From Burkholderia sp. BCC0322 (GTDB lineage: Bacteria; Pseudomonadota; Gammaproteobacteria; Burkholderiales; Burkholderiaceae), in contig NZ_CADFDU010000017.1 of the NCBI RefSeq assembly GCF_902833045.1, positions 1-64,000 on the forward strand: a stretch of 64,000 nucleotides of DNA. The letters are read 5' to 3'. Of this stretch, positions 18,179-27,408 are shown in pieces (the stretch's first letter is position 1; every line of letters starts with the position of its first letter). Below the pieces are notes generated by a model, which was not told where the DNA came from, made no database searches, and worked only from the letters and a program-made list of their open reading frames with translations. Position numbers and translations under genes: made by a program.

Positions 18179-19855
18179 ATGGGCATCGATTCCGCATCCT
18201 CCGGCGGCGTGTATCCGCTGCATCACGGCGACCACAATTCGCATGGCGTGCCGCCGACCGTCAATCCGGTCGCGCTCAGCCACGGGCGCGACCAGCCGTT
18301 CTTCGATCCGGTCGCGTACGGCAACGGCCCCGACGATTCGGTGACCGACACGACCGAGGCGGCCGCGATCACGCATCACACGATCCTGATCGACGGGAAG
18401 CGCATCGCCTACACGGCGACGGCCGGCCACCTCGTGACGGTCGACCCGAGCAGTTCGCAGCCGGCCGCGAAGATCTTCTACGTCGCGTTCACGGCCGACG
18501 GCGCGAAGGAGGAAACGCGGCCCGTGACCTTCTTCTATAACGGCGGGCCCGGTTCGTCGTCGGTGTTCGTGCTGCTCGGCTCGTTCGCGCCGAAGCGCAT
18601 CAAGACGTCGATGCCGGGCTTCACGCCGCCTGCGCCGTACCAGATGGAAGACAACCCGGACAGCATGATCGACCACAGCGACCTGGTGTTCATCAACCCG
18701 GTCGGCACCGGCTATTCGGCGGCGGTCGCGCCGAACAAGAATCGCAATTTCTGGGGCGTCGACCAGGACGCGGATTCGCTGAAGCAGTTCATCAAGCGCT
18801 ACTTGACGAAGAACAACCGCTGGAATTCGCCGAAGTACCTGTTCGGCGAATCGTACGGCACCGCGCGCAGCTGCGTGCTCGCGTACAAGCTGCACGAGGA
18901 CGGCGTCGACCTGAACGGCGTCACGCTGCAGTCGTCGATCCTCGACTACCGGCAGGCCGGCAACCCGGTCGGTGCGCTGCCGACCGCGGCGGCCGATGCG
19001 TGGTATCACAAGAAACTCGGCGTCACGCCGGCGCCGACGGATCTCGGCGCGTTCGTCGAGGAAGTCGCGCAGTTCGCGCGCACCGACTACCTGAACGCGT
19101 TGCGCGCGGTCCCGCATGCGGACCCGGCAGCCGTGCAGAAGCTGTCGCAATACACGGGCATCGATACGGCGACGTTGCAGTCGTGGAGTCTCAACATCGC
19201 CGGCTACGACACGCGCGGCAATTCGCTGTTCCTGACGACGCTGCTGCATGCGCAGGGGCTCGCGCTCGGCTCGTACGACGGCCGCGTGACCGGGATCTCG
19301 TCGGGTATCGCCGGCAAGATCGACCCGAACTCGGGCGGCAACGATCCGACGATGACGGCCGTGACGGGCGTCTATACGGCGATGTGGAACAGCTACCTGA
19401 ACGAGCAGCTGAAGTTCACGTCGAATTCCGCGTTCACCGACCTGAACGACCAGGCGTTCCAGAACTGGGATTTCAGCCACATCGACCCGACCGGCGCGCA
19501 GCAGGGCATCGATGCGCAGGGGAACGTGATCCTCTATACGGCCGGCGATCTCGCGGCGGTGATGGCGCTGAACGTCGACCTGAAGGTGCTGTCGGCGAAC
19601 GGCTTCTACGATTTCGTCACGCCGTTCTACCAGACCGTGATCGACCTGCAGCAGATGCCGCTCGAGGATCAGAAGGTGCGGCAGAACCTGTCCGCGCGTT
19701 TCTATCCGTCGGGGCACATGGTGTATCTCGACGGCGGCTCGCGTACCGCGCTCAAGCGCGATCTCGCGGCGATGTACGACGCGACGGTCAGCGACACGGG
19801 CGCGCGGATGCGGATTCGCGCACTGCAGGCGACGAAGACGGGCGGTCACGCGTAG
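18179..19855 (+). CDS. S10 serine carboxypeptidase-like protein
   Basis: A 558-residue alpha/beta-hydrolase of peptidase family S10, the fold of serine carboxypeptidases that trim C-terminal residues at acid pH. The oxyanion block YNGGPGSSS, nucleophile Ser225 (FGESYG), Asp478 (GFYDFVTPF) and His513 (SGHMVYL) complete the triad. ATG 18179 follows CCAGGAGCAG. No signal peptide is seen; the N-terminus is hydrophilic and His-rich. It follows the sedolisin on the same strand, so endo- and exopeptidase may act together on the same protein substrates. Confidence 0.9.
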   Translation: MGIDSASSGGVYPLHHGDHNSHGVPPTVNPVALSHGRDQPFFDPVAYGNGPDDSVTDTTEAAAITHHTILIDGKRIAYTATAGHLVTVDPSSSQPAAKIFYVAFTADGAKEETRPVTFFYNGGPGSSSVFVLLGSFAPKRIKTSMPGFTPPAPYQMEDNPDSMIDHSDLVFINPVGTGYSAAVAPNKNRNFWGVDQDADSLKQFIKRYLTKNNRWNSPKYLFGESYGTARSCVLAYKLHEDGVDLNGVTLQSSILDYRQAGNPVGALPTAAADAWYHKKLGVTPAPTDLGAFVEEVAQFARTDYLNALRAVPHADPAAVQKLSQYTGIDTATLQSWSLNIAGYDTRGNSLFLTTLLHAQGLALGSYDGRVTGISSGIAGKIDPNSGGNDPTMTAVTGVYTAMWNSYLNEQLKFTSNSAFTDLNDQAFQNWDFSHIDPTGAQQGIDAQGNVILYTAGDLAAVMALNVDLKVLSANGFYDFVTPFYQTVIDLQQMPLEDQKVRQNLSARFYPSGHMVYLDGGSRTALKRDLAAMYDATVSDTGARMRIRALQATKTGGHA

Positions 19856-19873
19856 CCGTGCCCGTCGGTACGA

Positions 19874-19905
19874 CGCCGCGCGCGGCCGTTACGGTGCGCG
19901 CGGCG
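19874..19905. terminator. Hairpin between convergent genes
   Basis: A perfect 10-bp GC stem (CGCCGCGCGC / GCGCGCGGCG, 12-base loop) lies between the S10 stop and the end of the converging nadE. No T-run is present, so termination by it alone is uncertain. Confidence 0.45.
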
Positions 19906-19930
19906 GTATTGTCCATTCTGGGCGGCCGGC

Positions 19931-20779
19931 TTATGCCGCCGGCCAGTCGAACATCGTGTACGGCAGCGCGCGCTTGTGGCGCGAAGCGTCGTAGAAGCGC
20001 AGCACCGTCTCGTACACGTGGTCGCTCACCGGCTTGCCTTCGAGGAAATCGTCGATCTCGTCGTAGCTCACGCCGTACGCGTGTTCGTCGGGGCGCAGCG
20101 GGCGCAGTTCCTCGAGATCGGCAGTCGGCACCTTCATCACGATCAGTTCGTCGCCGCCAAGCGCACGGGCCACCGCGCGTACGCGACGCTTGTTCAGCCC
20201 CGCGAGCGGCAGGATGTCCGCGCCGCCGTCACCGAATTTCGTGAAGAACCCCATCAACGATTCGGCCGCGTGATCGGTGCCGATCACGATGCCGCGCCGT
20301 GCACCGGCCACCGCGTACTGCGCGATCATGCGCTCGCGCGCCTTGATGTTGCCGTGCACGAAATCCTGCTGCGCCGGCGTCTCGAACGCATGGCCGGACG
20401 CGGCCAGCGCGGCGAGCATCGCGTCGGCGGCCGGCTTCACGTTGACGGTCAGCTCCTCGTCCGCGCGGACGAACGCGAGCGCGCGCTGCGCATCGTCTTC
20501 GTCGTTCTGCACGCCGTTCGGCAAGCGCATCGCGATGAAACGTGCGTCGTAGTCGTCGGCGCGCAGGCGCTCGACCGCCAGTTGCGCGAGCCGCCCGGCC
20601 GTCGACGAATCGACGCCGCCGCTGATACCGAGCACGTAGGTCCGCAGGCCGGTCGAACGAAGGTACTGCGCGAGGAACTCGACGCGGCGGGCAATCTCGG
20701 CCTCGGCGTCGAATTGCGGGGCGACGTTCAGTTCGGCAATGATCGCGCGTTGGCGGCTGGCGAAATCGGCGGATGTCAT
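19931..20779 (-). CDS. nadE: NAD synthetase, ammonia-dependent
   Basis: Converts deamido-NAD to NAD with ammonia and ATP, the last step of NAD synthesis. The 282-residue protein is the short form without an N-terminal glutaminase domain. The PP-loop [10 protein letters not shown] is at residues 51-60. Further conserved stretches are [51 protein letters not shown] and [18 protein letters not shown] 20779 agrees with the family N-terminus. No operon partner is seen. Confidence 0.96.
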   Translation of the reverse strand: MTSADFASRQRAIIAELNVAPQFDAEAEIARRVEFLAQYLRSTGLRTYVLGISGGVDSSTAGRLAQLAVERLRADDYDARFIAMRLPNGVQNDEDDAQRALAFVRADEELTVNVKPAADAMLAALAASGHAFETPAQQDFVHGNIKARERMIAQYAVAGARRGIVIGTDHAAESLMGFFTKFGDGGADILPLAGLNKRRVRAVARALGGDELIVMKVPTADLEELRPLRPDEHAYGVSYDEIDDFLEGKPVSDHVYETVLRFYDASRHKRALPYTMFDWPAA

Positions 20780-21020
20780 GAAGGAAGTTCCGGAACAAAA
20801 TCAAGGCGCCCATCATAAGCGCAATCGCGCCGCGGCGCCGCGCCGGGCGTGCGATTCGGCGATGTCGCGTTGCTTCGGCGAGACGGGCTGCATCGCCGTG
20901 GTGCACGGTGCGCCGGGCGGGTGCGGGATGCCGCGCAACGGGCGTTCGCATGGCCGGTAGTCGATGCGCGTGGCGGCCGGCGTGCAGGCTGCCGTGCGAC
21001 CGCGCACATGGGCAGATGCG

Positions 21021-21890
21021 TCAACGCCGCGCGAGCACGACGCCCACCAGCGCGAGCGCGAAGCCGGCGAGCTGGATCGCCGCGAGCGTTTCGCCGAACA
21101 GCCAGTAGCCTTGCAGCGCGGCCAGCGGCGGCGCGAGGAACAGCAGCGACGTCGCGCGCGCGGCGTTGCCGCGCCGCAGCATCCACATCAGCATCGTGAC
21201 CGCGCCGCCGGACAGGAACACGACACCCCATACGAGCGACACCCACAGCGCCGGCGCGCCGATCCAGCGCGTCTCGTGCAGCAGGGCGACGAAGATGGTC
21301 GCGACGATCGCCGCACCGAAGTTCTGGATGGCGACCGCCGTGCGCAGGTCGCTCTGCGCGAGCTTGCCTTTCTGGTACAGCGAGCCGGCGGTGATCGACC
21401 CGACCGCGAGCACCGAGACGGCCACGACGAGCCACGCCGGCGCGGCGCCCGGCGCTGGCGCGACGCCGCCCGTGACCTTCGGCGCCAGCACGAGCGCGAC
21501 GCCGGCGAGCCCGAGCGCCATCCCGAACCAGCCGCGGGCAGGCAGGCGCTCGTTGAACAGCGGGACGGCGAGCACGGCGGTGGCGAGCGGCTGCAGCGCG
21601 CCGAGCAGCGCCATGACGCCCGCGTTCAGCCCTTGCGCGACGGCCCAGTAGCTCGCGCCGAGATAGATGCCCTGCAGCAGCGCGCCCGCGATCAGGTGGC
21701 GCGGCCATTCGCGGCGGGCCGGCCACGGTGCGCGCGCGACGAGCGCCACCACGCCGAACAGCGCGGCCGTGCCCGCGAAACGCGCGAGCAGGAACAGGTT
21801 GGGATCGGCGTAGGGCTTGATTGCCCGCGCAACGATGAAGCCGGTGGACCAGAGGGCGACGAAAGCGGCGGCGACGATCGAGATCAGCAT
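21021..21890 (-). CDS. EamA/DMT-family transporter
   Basis: A 289-residue membrane protein with ten predicted helices in two EamA repeats (LISIVAAAFVALWSTGFIVAR at the start; SLVWGVVFLSGGAVTMLMW in the second half). Family members export metabolites or amino acids; the substrate is unknown. ATG 21890 starts directly at TM1. A longer in-frame start at 21998 would add an Arg-rich non-membrane tail and is rejected. Confidence 0.85.
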   Translation of the reverse strand: MLISIVAAAFVALWSTGFIVARAIKPYADPNLFLLARFAGTAALFGVVALVARAPWPARREWPRHLIAGALLQGIYLGASYWAVAQGLNAGVMALLGALQPLATAVLAVPLFNERLPARGWFGMALGLAGVALVLAPKVTGGVAPAPGAAPAWLVVAVSVLAVGSITAGSLYQKGKLAQSDLRTAVAIQNFGAAIVATIFVALLHETRWIGAPALWVSLVWGVVFLSGGAVTMLMWMLRRGNAARATSLLFLAPPLAALQGYWLFGETLAAIQLAGFALALVGVVLARR

Positions 21891-22070
21891 GCGTGGCGGG
21901 CCGCGACGCGGCCGGACGGAATCGTGAAGTCGGCCAGTATCGGGGCAAGCGATGCGGGCGTCTTGTCGCATCCTGCACTCATGCGGCGTGCCGCGCATGC
22001 GGCCGTCGGTGCCGAGGGAAGGCGGGGCGCCGCCCCGGATGCGGAGCGGGCGAGCGTGAAGCTGCGGGGA

Positions 22071-22256
22071 TCAGTCGATCGAGAACGTGTCGAGCGGCTG
22101 GTTGGCGCGCGCGTCGTTCGCGAAGCGCGCGGCGAGCTGTTCGTAGAGCCGGCGGGCCTCGTCGAGCGTCAGGTCGATCCAGTACGGATCGCCGGCCGCG
22201 TCGTTGAGGCGTTCGGGCGGAAACTGGATTTCGATCACACTGCCTTTGCGATACAT
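22071..22256 (-). CDS. Small conserved hypothetical protein
   Basis: A 61-residue acidic soluble protein (SVIEIQFPPERLNDAAGDPY; TLDEARRLYEQLAARF). It reads as a beta strand followed by an amphipathic helix. Amino-acid composition and in-frame GC bias look real, and a purine-rich AAGGGG site precedes ATG 22256. Function is unknown. It lies alone between the EamA gene and the DeoR gene. Confidence 0.6.
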   Translation of the reverse strand: MYRKGSVIEIQFPPERLNDAAGDPYWIDLTLDEARRLYEQLAARFANDARANQPLDTFSID

Positions 22257-22464
22257 GGCGCGAGCCCCTTTGCTTGGTCTGTCGTTCGGCGAAGCGCAAA
22301 GTGTAGCAACCGGCGCCGCACCGATTCGCGCGCGTCAGGCAATACAGAATTTCGCTTTCGGGAAACGCGCCCCGGCGGGTTTCCCGACGCAGTCAAATGC
22401 CGGTCAAACGGCCGTAATACAATGGTCGGCTTACTCATTACCAGTCGCCTCGGGCGCACACGCG

Positions 22465-23223
22465 ATGCTGGCGGAACAACGTCATCAATTCATCCTGTCG
22501 GAACTCGGACGGTCGGGCGCATTGTCGGTCGCGGAGCTCGTCCGTTCGCTCGACGTGTCGCGCGAAACCGTGCGGCGCGACCTGAACGCACTGGCCGCAC
22601 GCGGCCTGCTCGTGATGACGCATGGCGGCGCGCTGGCCGCGGATCGCCGCGAGCCGAGCCTGTCCGAGCGCGAAGCCGCGAACGCCGAAGCGAAGCGCAC
22701 GATCGGGCGGCGCGCGGCCGAATTCGTGCCCGACGATGCATCGGTGCTGATCGATTCGGGCAGCACACCGCACGCGGTCGCGCTCGCGCTCGCCGACCGG
22801 CACCGGCTGTCGGTCTACACGAACGACTGGCGCACCGCGTTCGTGCTCGCGCGGCGCAACGGCAACCGCGTGACGCTGCTCGGCGGCGAGTTGTCCGACG
22901 ACGAGGACGCCACCTTCGGGCTCGACACGATCCAGCAGCTTGCGCAGTACCACGTCGATTTCGCGTTTGTCGGCGCCGGCGGGATCACGCCCGACGGCGA
23001 GTGCACCGACTACTCGCGACTCGCGGCCGAAGTGCGCAGCCGGATGATCGCGGCGGCGGGCACGGCGGTCATCGTCGCCGATCATTCGAAATTCGGCCGC
23101 GTGACGCCGGTGCGCATCAACGGCACGGCGGCTGCCCGCTATCTGGTGACCGAACGCGCACCCGACAAGGCCGTGCGCCGCGCGTTGACCGCGCGCGGGA
23201 TCGAACTGCTCGTGTGCGACTGA
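22465..23223 (+). CDS. DeoR-family regulator
   Basis: A 252-residue repressor of the DeoR type. The HTH is at residues 5-55 (RHQFILSELGRSGALSVAELVRSLDVSRETVRRDL), followed by the sugar-phosphate-binding DeoRC domain (LIDSGSTPHAVA; FVGAGGITPDGECTDYS; IVADHSKFGR). ATG 22465 is the family start. Such proteins usually control sugar or nucleoside catabolic genes, but no such operon is adjacent, so the target is unknown. Confidence 0.88.
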   Translation: MLAEQRHQFILSELGRSGALSVAELVRSLDVSRETVRRDLNALAARGLLVMTHGGALAADRREPSLSEREAANAEAKRTIGRRAAEFVPDDASVLIDSGSTPHAVALALADRHRLSVYTNDWRTAFVLARRNGNRVTLLGGELSDDEDATFGLDTIQQLAQYHVDFAFVGAGGITPDGECTDYSRLAAEVRSRMIAAAGTAVIVADHSKFGRVTPVRINGTAAARYLVTERAPDKAVRRALTARGIELLVCD

Positions 23224-23328
23224 CGCGCGTCCGACATACAAGGTTCATCGAACCGTCATCCGCAGGGAAGAACCGGCGTCAAGACTGACTCATTCACCTC
23301 GACCGGCCGCAAGGCCAGGGAGCAACGA

Positions 23329-25122
23329 ATGACCGTCAGCGTGCGCAGCTATCTTTCACCCACCCTGGTCCTGCTGGCTTTCGACTGGCCCGATGCGGCG
23401 TCGCGTGCCGATTTCCTCGGCTTCGCGATCCGGCGCACGCCGGGCTTCTGGTCGGCCGATGGCAAGACGCGCGCGCCGGACAGCTGGCTGCCGAACCGCC
23501 TGACGTTCGACGGCCCGGCCGCGCACACGCAGGGCGACGCGCCGACCGACCAGGCGCCGATCCAGAAATTCATGTGGTGGGACGCGCGCATCGACCCGCA
23601 GGATCGCGGCGCGGCGTTCCGCTATGACGTGTATCCGGTCGTCGGTACGCCGGCGAACCTGCAGGTGCTCGGCGCGCAAGCCGGCGTGTGCGACGTCGTA
23701 TTGCCCGCGCACATCGAGGACGGCATCGGCACGTGGTTCAACCGCGCGGTGGTCAGCTCGCAGGCCTTCGCGAAGCAGGTGGCGGCGCTGGGCCTCGCGC
23801 CGAATGCGGCGCCGAGCGACGTGCAGGCGCTGAAGCTGCGCACGTGGCTCGCGAACGACATGGAGCAGGTGTTCGCGCAGATGCTCGGCCCCGCGTCGCG
23901 CGCGGCGTCGGCCGTCTATCACCTGACCGACACGCTGTGGGCGCTGCCGGCGTTCGAAGCGTTCGGACGCCAGCACGGCGAAGCGTCGCTCGCGATCGTC
24001 TACGACGCGCACACGACGGCGCGCAAGGGCAAGCCGCCGCTGCCTTCGCCGAACCAGCCGGCCGTCGATGCGCTGCAGGGCCTCGCGACGCTCGCGCCGC
24101 GCGACAAGACGCACATCATGCACGACAAGTTCATCGTGACCGATGCGTCGTCGAATGCGGTGCCCTCACGCGTGCTGACCGGTTCCGCGAACTTCACGAC
24201 CGAGGGGCTCACGGAGCAGGCGAACGTGCTGCACGCGTTCGACTCGCCCGCACTTGCCGCGCTGTACAACGATCGCGCGCATGCGCTGGCCGGGAATCCT
24301 TCGATCGCGGAGACGGCGCGGCTGTCGCCGGGCTGGTCGGAACCGATGACGATCGGCAGTGCGCAGGTACGGCTCGCGTTTTCGCCGGAGCCGGCGGGGC
24401 AGCGCACCGAGATCGACACGATCGTCGCCGCGATCGCGGCCGCGAAGCATTCGGTGTCGTTCTGCCTGTTCATGCCGACCGACGCGGCGTTGCGCGACGC
24501 GTGTTTCGCCGCCGGCGACCGCAGCCTGATGATGTTCGGGCTGGTGAACAAGATCAACGTCGGCAGTGCGACGAAGGCCGATGCGGCGCAGCAGGCCGGC
24601 CAGACGCTCGATGCCGCGACGCTCGCGAACCTCGAGCTGTATCACCGCAGCCGCGACAACCACGACGTGATCGATGCCGCGTATTTCTCGCCGGCCACCG
24701 TGCCGCAGGGCTTCGAGCCGGAATTGCGGTTGTTTCCGGGGGAACCGGCGCCGGCCTTTCCGCCCGTCGTGATCCATCACAAGTTCATCGTGATCGATGC
24801 GGAGGGCGCGAATCCGGTCGTCTATACGGGCTCGGCGAACATGAGCCGCAATTCCGAGCAGTACAACGACGAGAACCTGCTCGAGATCCGCGACCAGCGG
24901 ATCGCGGCGATCTATCTTGCGGAATTCCTGCGGCTGTACGAGCACTATCGTGCGCGGGCGCTGGCGATTAGCGCAAAGCAGCACGGCGCCGGCACGGGCA
25001 CGGACACGCATGCGCGGCTCGCGCTTGCGCCCGATTCGAGCTGGGCGAAGAAGTATTACGTGGCGGGAAGCCCGGAAGAGAAGGCGCGGATCGCGCTGGC
25101 GTCGACCGCGCCGACAGACTGA
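23329..25122 (+). CDS. Phospholipase D-like protein with two HKD motifs
   Basis: A 597-residue member of the phospholipase D superfamily. Two complete catalytic motifs are present: HDKFIVTD at about 265-272 followed by TGSANF, and HHKFIVID at 483-490 followed by TGSANM. Two HKD motifs in one chain form one active site for phosphodiester transfer on a lipid or nucleic acid. No signal peptide or membrane helix is seen, unlike cardiolipin synthase, so a cytoplasmic or secreted-by-other-means phosphodiesterase is possible. The gene stands alone. It could be an effector or a lipid-turnover enzyme; this is undecided. Confidence 0.85.
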   Translation: MTVSVRSYLSPTLVLLAFDWPDAASRADFLGFAIRRTPGFWSADGKTRAPDSWLPNRLTFDGPAAHTQGDAPTDQAPIQKFMWWDARIDPQDRGAAFRYDVYPVVGTPANLQVLGAQAGVCDVVLPAHIEDGIGTWFNRAVVSSQAFAKQVAALGLAPNAAPSDVQALKLRTWLANDMEQVFAQMLGPASRAASAVYHLTDTLWALPAFEAFGRQHGEASLAIVYDAHTTARKGKPPLPSPNQPAVDALQGLATLAPRDKTHIMHDKFIVTDASSNAVPSRVLTGSANFTTEGLTEQANVLHAFDSPALAALYNDRAHALAGNPSIAETARLSPGWSEPMTIGSAQVRLAFSPEPAGQRTEIDTIVAAIAAAKHSVSFCLFMPTDAALRDACFAAGDRSLMMFGLVNKINVGSATKADAAQQAGQTLDAATLANLELYHRSRDNHDVIDAAYFSPATVPQGFEPELRLFPGEPAPAFPPVVIHHKFIVIDAEGANPVVYTGSANMSRNSEQYNDENLLEIRDQRIAAIYLAEFLRLYEHYRARALAISAKQHGAGTGTDTHARLALAPDSSWAKKYYVAGSPEEKARIALASTAPTD

Positions 25123-25138
25123 CGCACGAGAGAACGAC

Positions 25139-25159
25139 GGGCGCGGTAGAGGCGCGCCC
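25139..25159. terminator. Small hairpin between convergent genes
   Basis: A 7-bp stem GGGCGCG / CGCGCCC with a 7-base loop lies between the PLD-like and TetR genes. No T-run is present. Confidence 0.35.
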
Positions 25160-25197
25160 GGCGTGAGACTGGCCGCGAAACCGGCTGACGCCGCCGC

Positions 25198-25872
25198 TTA
25201 TGCGGCGACGTAGCGCAGCACGGCGTCGGCGATCGTGTCGCGATGCCGCGCGCGCAGGCGCGGTGCCGACGGGTCGCGGCCGAACGCGGCGCCGAACGTG
25301 TAGCGGTTCGACACGCGGTGGAAGCAGAACGAGCTGATCAGCAGGTGCAGGTCGAACGCGTCGATGTCCTGGCGGAACGCGCCGCTCGCCGCGCCGCGTT
25401 CGACCAGTTCCTCGAGCGTCTTGATGATGCTGACGTTGCGGTTCTTGAACGACTTGAGCTGTTCGAGATACTTCGCGCCGTGGATGTTCTCGATCGACAC
25501 GAGGCGGACGAAGTCGCGATGCTTGTCGTGATAGTCGAACGTGAATTCGACGAGGCGGCGCATGCCCTCGCGCGGCTCCATGTCACCGACGTGCAGTTCC
25601 TGCTCGAGTGCGCGGATGTCGCCGTACACCTTCTCCAGCACGGCCTCGTACAAACCTTCCTTGCTTTCGAAGTAGTAGTAGAGCATCCGCTTCGTCGTGT
25701 TGGTGCGCTCGGCGATGGCATCGACGCGCGCGCCGGCGAGGCCCATCGCGGAGAATTCCTGCGTGGCGACGTCGAGGATGTTGCGCTTGGTTTGCTCGGG
25801 ATCGTATTTGCGCCGCGCATCGGACGGAAGCGCGCGGGTGTCGGACGTGGCGGCCTTGCTTCCTGCTTTCAT
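25198..25872 (-). CDS. TetR-family regulator
   Basis: A 224-residue TetR regulator. The HTH is at about residues 25-70 (KRNILDVATQEFSAMGLAGARVDAIAERTNTTKRMLYYYFESKEGLY), preceded by a basic 20-residue tail, with a helical ligand domain behind. It lies 116 bases after the FAD oxidase gene on the same strand and may end the permease-oxidase transcription unit, making it a candidate regulator of that pathway. This is by position only. Confidence 0.88.
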   Translation of the reverse strand: MKAGSKAATSDTRALPSDARRKYDPEQTKRNILDVATQEFSAMGLAGARVDAIAERTNTTKRMLYYYFESKEGLYEAVLEKVYGDIRALEQELHVGDMEPREGMRRLVEFTFDYHDKHRDFVRLVSIENIHGAKYLEQLKSFKNRNVSIIKTLEELVERGAASGAFRQDIDAFDLHLLISSFCFHRVSNRYTFGAAFGRDPSAPRLRARHRDTIADAVLRYVAA

Positions 25873-25988
25873 GTGACTTTATTGTGGCTTCGGCGGCTTG
25901 GAAAAGGCATTCTAGCATGCGGGAAATCCCCGTCCGGCCGACCTGACGCTCTAATCGGCGGGGCGGTTTCGGCCGCCGTGGCCGCCGC

Positions 25989-27257
25989 TCAGCGGCGGCA
26001 GGAGGCGAGCGCGTCGCGGGCCTGGTACGCCGTGTACGTGAGCTGCGCGGCGGCGAGGCCGGCCAGCCCGAACGTGCGCGTGAGCCCGAACGCGTTGAAA
26101 CCTTCCGGCACCGGCCGGCCTTCGGCCAGCGCGGCCGCGAGCGCTTCGCCGGCCACCGTGGTCGGCGCCATCCCGTGGCCGCCGAACGCGATCGCGTGCC
26201 ACACGCCGTCCGCGTCGCGGCCGATCTGCGGCATCTTGTGCCGCGCGTAGCTCATCAGCCCGCCCCATGCGTACTCGACCTCCACGCCTTCCAGTTGCGG
26301 ATACACGCGCAGCAGGTCGCGCCGCAGCAGGCGCGCGATTGCGTCGGGGCCGCGGTCGAGCACGGAGATCCGGCCGCCCCACAGGATGCGCGTGTCCTTC
26401 AGCGGACGGTAATAGTCGAACGCGAAACGCGTGTCGTAGATCGCGTATGGAGCGTCGATCGCGTCGGGCAGACGCGCGCCGAGCGGTTCGGTCGCGATCA
26501 CGTAGGTCGCGATCGGCAGCACCGCGCGCTCGATGCGCGGCGACACGCCGCGCGCGTAGCCGCCGCCGGCGAACACGACGTCCTTTGCGCGCACCGTGCC
26601 CTGCGCCGTGCGCACGACGTACCCGGCGCCTTCGCGCGCGATGCCGAGCGCGGCCGAGCGTTCGTACACGCGCGCGCCACCGCGCGATGCGGCCGCCGCG
26701 ACGCCGAGCACGTACTTGAGCGGATGGAAGTGGAAGGCGTTCGGCTCGAACAGGCCGCCGTAATAGCGCCGCGTCTTCAGCCGCTGGCGCAGCGCGTCCG
26801 TCGAAACGGGTTCCCAGTCGACGCCGAGTTCATCCTTCATCAGCGTGCGCACGCTGTCGAGGCGGGACGGATCGTCGAACCAGTTCGCGAGCATCACGCC
26901 CTGGTCGACGATGTCGCAGTCGATGCCGTAGCGCGCGATCCGCGCGCGGATCAGGTCGACCGCATCGACGGTGAGCCGGTACAGCCGGCGCCCTTCGTCG
27001 CGGCCGAGCGTGCGCAGCAGGTCGGCGTTGTCGAGGCTGTAGCCGCCGAACACGAAGCCTCCGTTGCGGCCCGACGCGCCGAAGCCGACCCGTTCGCTGT
27101 CGAGCACGACGACGTCATGCACGCCGCGCTCGACGAGGCCGAGCGCCGTGCACAGGCCGGCGAGGCCGCCGCCGACGATGCAGACCTGCGTGTCGATCGT
27201 GCCGGTCAGTTGCGGGTAGAGCTGGCGGGTAACGGTGGCTTCGTAGAAGTTCTGCAT
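25989..27257 (-). CDS. FAD-dependent amine oxidase, probable L-pipecolate oxidase
   Basis: A 422-residue flavoprotein of the DAO family. The N-terminal FAD fold is VCIVGGGLAGL (residues 25-35) with SGRNGGFVFGGY near 63-75. The C-terminal flavin contacts are in GLMSYARHKMPQIGR and FGGHGMAPTT. Relatives include gamma-glutamylputrescine oxidase PuuB and L-pipecolate oxidase AmaA. The neighbouring permease and the aminoadipate-semialdehyde dehydrogenase favour the pipecolate reaction. Start ATG 27257 is the family start, and no signal peptide is present. Assignment to AmaA rather than PuuB is inference. Confidence 0.8.
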   Translation of the reverse strand: MQNFYEATVTRQLYPQLTGTIDTQVCIVGGGLAGLCTALGLVERGVHDVVVLDSERVGFGASGRNGGFVFGGYSLDNADLLRTLGRDEGRRLYRLTVDAVDLIRARIARYGIDCDIVDQGVMLANWFDDPSRLDSVRTLMKDELGVDWEPVSTDALRQRLKTRRYYGGLFEPNAFHFHPLKYVLGVAAAASRGGARVYERSAALGIAREGAGYVVRTAQGTVRAKDVVFAGGGYARGVSPRIERAVLPIATYVIATEPLGARLPDAIDAPYAIYDTRFAFDYYRPLKDTRILWGGRISVLDRGPDAIARLLRRDLLRVYPQLEGVEVEYAWGGLMSYARHKMPQIGRDADGVWHAIAFGGHGMAPTTVAGEALAAALAEGRPVPEGFNAFGLTRTFGLAGLAAAQLTYTAYQARDALASCRR

Positions 27258-27408
27258 GCGATTTCGTGGACTCGTAACGGCGGAAAAACAGGCGGCGCGC
27301 GTCGATCTTGCCTGAACGTGTGCGCCGCGTCGAATGGGGGCTGGGCGTCGGCCGCCGCGTTCGGGGGCGGCCGGTGCGATCCGCGCCGATCCGCGCCGAT
27401 CCGCGCGC

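Noticed and set aside
15497-19849. A 1450-codon open frame on the minus strand
   Set aside because: It lies opposite the S53 and S10 genes, which have complete catalytic motifs. The predicted protein is extremely Arg/Asp/Ala-rich without domains, as expected for an antisense shadow in very GC-rich DNA.
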